A DNA stretch of 64,000 nucleotides from Tanytarsus gracilentus. Taxonomy: Eukaryota; Arthropoda; Insecta; Diptera; Chironomidae. Below, in pieces: positions 61,906 to 64,000 of the stretch. The stretch lies in the NCBI GenBank assembly GCA_038502055.1, contig JAXRKN010000042.1:124001-188000 (forward strand). Direction: 5' to 3'. The notes under the pieces are model-generated. The model saw only the letters and a list, made by a program, of their open reading frames with translations. It was not told the DNA's origin and searched no databases. Positions within the stretch are counted from its first letter, which is position 1. Each line of letters opens with the position of its first letter. Both the position numbers and the translations under genes were made by a program.

Positions 61906-63218
61906 CAAAAGGCAACGATATATCTCTTGGATTCTGACAATTCATTTAATTCCGGCTCGACATTAGCCTCCACATTGGCAACGACATGAGGATTGTCTTA
62001 ATCGCAATTTATTGAGATGCACAAAGAAAATCCTGCCAATATCCGAGAGATATAAGAGAAAAACAACTCTTTTATGCACACACGAAGAAGTTTAATGTGT
62101 GTCAACTACTTTTTAGTATTTTATTCAAGCATGAAGAAGAAAAGAAGAGATTTGTATAGATGACATGAGATGAGCCTTATAAAAAATATTATAAAAGAAT
62201 TTTCAGTCTCATAATAACAATGCAATGCGATTATTTAGAGTGAAGGAGAGTAAAAAATTATTTCAGGGATTGGGATAAAATTTTTGCACAAAAAAATTAA
62301 AAATTTAAAGAAATTTCACTCAAAAGCTTTAAAAATTCTATAATTTAATTTTTCAACAGAATTTTAAGTCAGCAAAAGATTTTCGATCCCTGAAAGAAAT
62401 TTTTTCTATTTGTAAAAACTTTTAATGGAATGAACCTCCTTCTTTCTTCTCTCCGCTTTTATTTACTTTCAACATAAATGCCATTTTTATTTTTCTAATG
62501 TAAAGTAGAGATGGATGTGAAAAGTGCAATGATTCCACCGCGTCATGTTACCGCGGTGCGTTGAACTCAGCATTTGCTCATTTAGAAGCTCATTTATAAT
62601 AAGTGAGATTGTGAAAATGGAAAAGCACGAGAAAGTTTTCTAATTATGGTTTTAGATCTAAACGGAAGGCTCTGATAAATTTCCAGCATCATCTAGTTCC
62701 TACATCAATGCTGCTTTGCAGATGTTCTTCTCTCTCTTTTTTTATTTATTTATTTCCACACGGAAACTATCAAAACAGATAATATATAAATGGAAGAAAT
62801 GAATGCGAATGTGGTGTATGAAGAGAAGTAATTAAGTAAGCAAATATTGCGCATATGGTGCACACACGAGAGTTTTGTATATGTGATTTAACTCGTAATC
62901 AAGTTGCACATTGAGGGTTTTTCTAAAATATACCTTGAATAATAAATCTTTCTAATGGTTGTCGGATAATCACGTGTGCTAGTGAGGTTACCAAAAGTGG
63001 CTGAGGTATTGAGGTTGGGATAAAAAATTAATTTTAATTATAAATATAAATGAATATTTCAAAAAAACCTCAATACCTCATTCATCCCTCTAGTTTGTAT
63101 ATTTTTCTTATGTTACCATAGCACAAGAAATTAATTAATTATTGTAGCAAAATTAAAATGTTTTTCAAAGAAGAAACAAAGACTTATTAAATAAATGTAT
63201 AAAAGATCAAATTTTATT
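61906..63218. other. Convergent spacer between Tmem8 and SAYSD1 genes
   Basis: The two genes end toward each other across this 1.3 kb. No exon or clear element is visible. AAATAAA-like signals for the plus gene are not close to its stop; for the minus gene, TTTATT at 63213-63218 gives AATAAA on its strand, immediately past its stop. Confidence 0.5.
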
Positions 63219-63867
63219 TTACAATTGTCTTAATCCGAGTTGTTTTTCAAACATTTCAGCCTTAAAGGTGCCATCAATAGCTTCACAGTTTTCATTAAAC
63301 ACGCTGTATGCGCTGATCTCTTTACGAGCACTTCGTGGTTTAACTCGAGTGTTGAAACAAATTCCAATCAGGATTGATAACATGAAGAAAACGGCACCGA
63401 AACTTAGTTCTATTGCTATTGCATACAATGTGATCCAAATTAGAAAATATATCAGCCAGGTACAGTAAGTCATCCAAGATCGACCGTTTGTTGGTTGAGA
63501 TTCTAAAGTCTCCGATGATGCAATCGACTCGTTTTCGATGATTTCATCATCAACGTCATCGGGGTCAATATTCTGGAGATGAAATTAATTTATTAATTTT
63601 TAACGGTTAAATTTAAATTTAATTGGGGTCATTTCAAAATTATGTGACATTTGATTTAGAATTTTAATTTTTAAAGTAATGAAAAAATAAAATTTATTAA
63701 ATAATTTCTAAAATTTATTTTACCTCAACTTCAACTTTCGTCTCATCCTTTTTTTTATCACCACTGCCAACATTTATCGAGACCATTTTAAAAAACTTCT
63801 CTTTCAGACTATTAAACTGTTCAACTCGTCTCTTTCGTAATCGATAAGTTGCTAATTTCTCTTCCAT
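63219..63867 (-). CDS. SAYSD1: SAYSvFN domain-containing protein 1
   Basis: Two minus-strand exons, 63867-63724 (48 codons) and 63572-63219, join in phase 0 to give 165 residues (human about 183). The N-terminus MEEKLATYRLRKRR, a paired hydrophobic region at about 86-124 (including IELSFGAVFFMLS) and the diagnostic SAYSVFN at 135-141 followed by CEAIDGTF and a Leu-rich end match the SAYSD1 family. In vertebrate and fly work SAYSD1 is an ER membrane factor that binds the translocon and UFMylated ribosomes to clear stalled secretory proteins. The start is the first ATG and fits the family N-terminus. It converges on the TMEM8-type gene. Confidence 0.95.
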
Positions 63868-64000
63868 GCCTGATTAATTGTTTACATTAAAGAATTTTCC
63901 ATATCAACAATGATATTTTTGCAAAAATAATTTCTCGCAACAAAAGTTTATTTTTGAAAACGTAAACACAAATAGAAGATGATGCGAGTGGAAGTAATGA
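63868..64000. other. SAYSD1 upstream sequence to window end
   Basis: Upstream of the minus-strand start, this holds the 5' UTR and probable promoter of SAYSD1. No distinct element is seen. Confidence 0.4.

Overview
The window is eukaryotic nuclear DNA from an insect, most likely a dipteran. The genes have introns with GT-AG sites, AATAAA signals follow several stops, the intergenic DNA is very AT-rich, and the best-preserved proteins are fly genes: a distal antenna (dan) type Psq-domain regulator and a twisted/POMT2 O-mannosyltransferase. Species is not determinable; a nematoceran (midge or mosquito-like fly) is an inference.

Layout. 1-21.5 kb is a gene desert upstream of dan (+). It holds CT/GA and GT microsatellites, three copies of a tRNA B-box-like 11-mer, a hAT-like MITE (8521-9212) and a near-perfect 0.5 kb foldback (19715-20227). 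dan (21517-23412, one coding exon) is followed in frame by a 63-codon acidic open extension after its UAG. Next come an N-terminal fragment of the axonemal gene lost boys/DRC7 (-, 24244-24959), sharing a 445-bp divergent promoter with twisted/POMT2 (+, nine coding exons, 25405-32949). One twisted intron carries 45 head-to-tail 18-bp repeats, nearly all holding a consensus Rel/NF-kB site. A secreted tandem serine protease plus pseudoprotease gene follows (33625-35530).

36-55 kb is repeat-rich. Two inverted copies of one foldback family (36161-37529 and 54104-55275), a hAT-like MITE with an exact 8-bp target duplication (46334-46712) and a 91-base A run surround a three-exon gene (40594-45812) for a 1705-residue protein with an ankyrin segment, an HExxH zincin-like segment, one membrane helix and a NACHT-like NTPase. 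That architecture is unusual for an insect and is the best candidate for an undescribed system here.

The right end holds a complete six-exon TMEM8/PGAP6-type gene (+, 52319-61905) and a two-exon SAYSD1 gene (-, 63219-63867). The genes do not form one pathway. twisted and the TMEM8 protein act on secretory-pathway glycoproteins or GPI-proteins, and SAYSD1 acts at the ER translocon, but they look like unrelated neighbours. All exon joins were made by eye from splice signals, reading frame and remembered family features.
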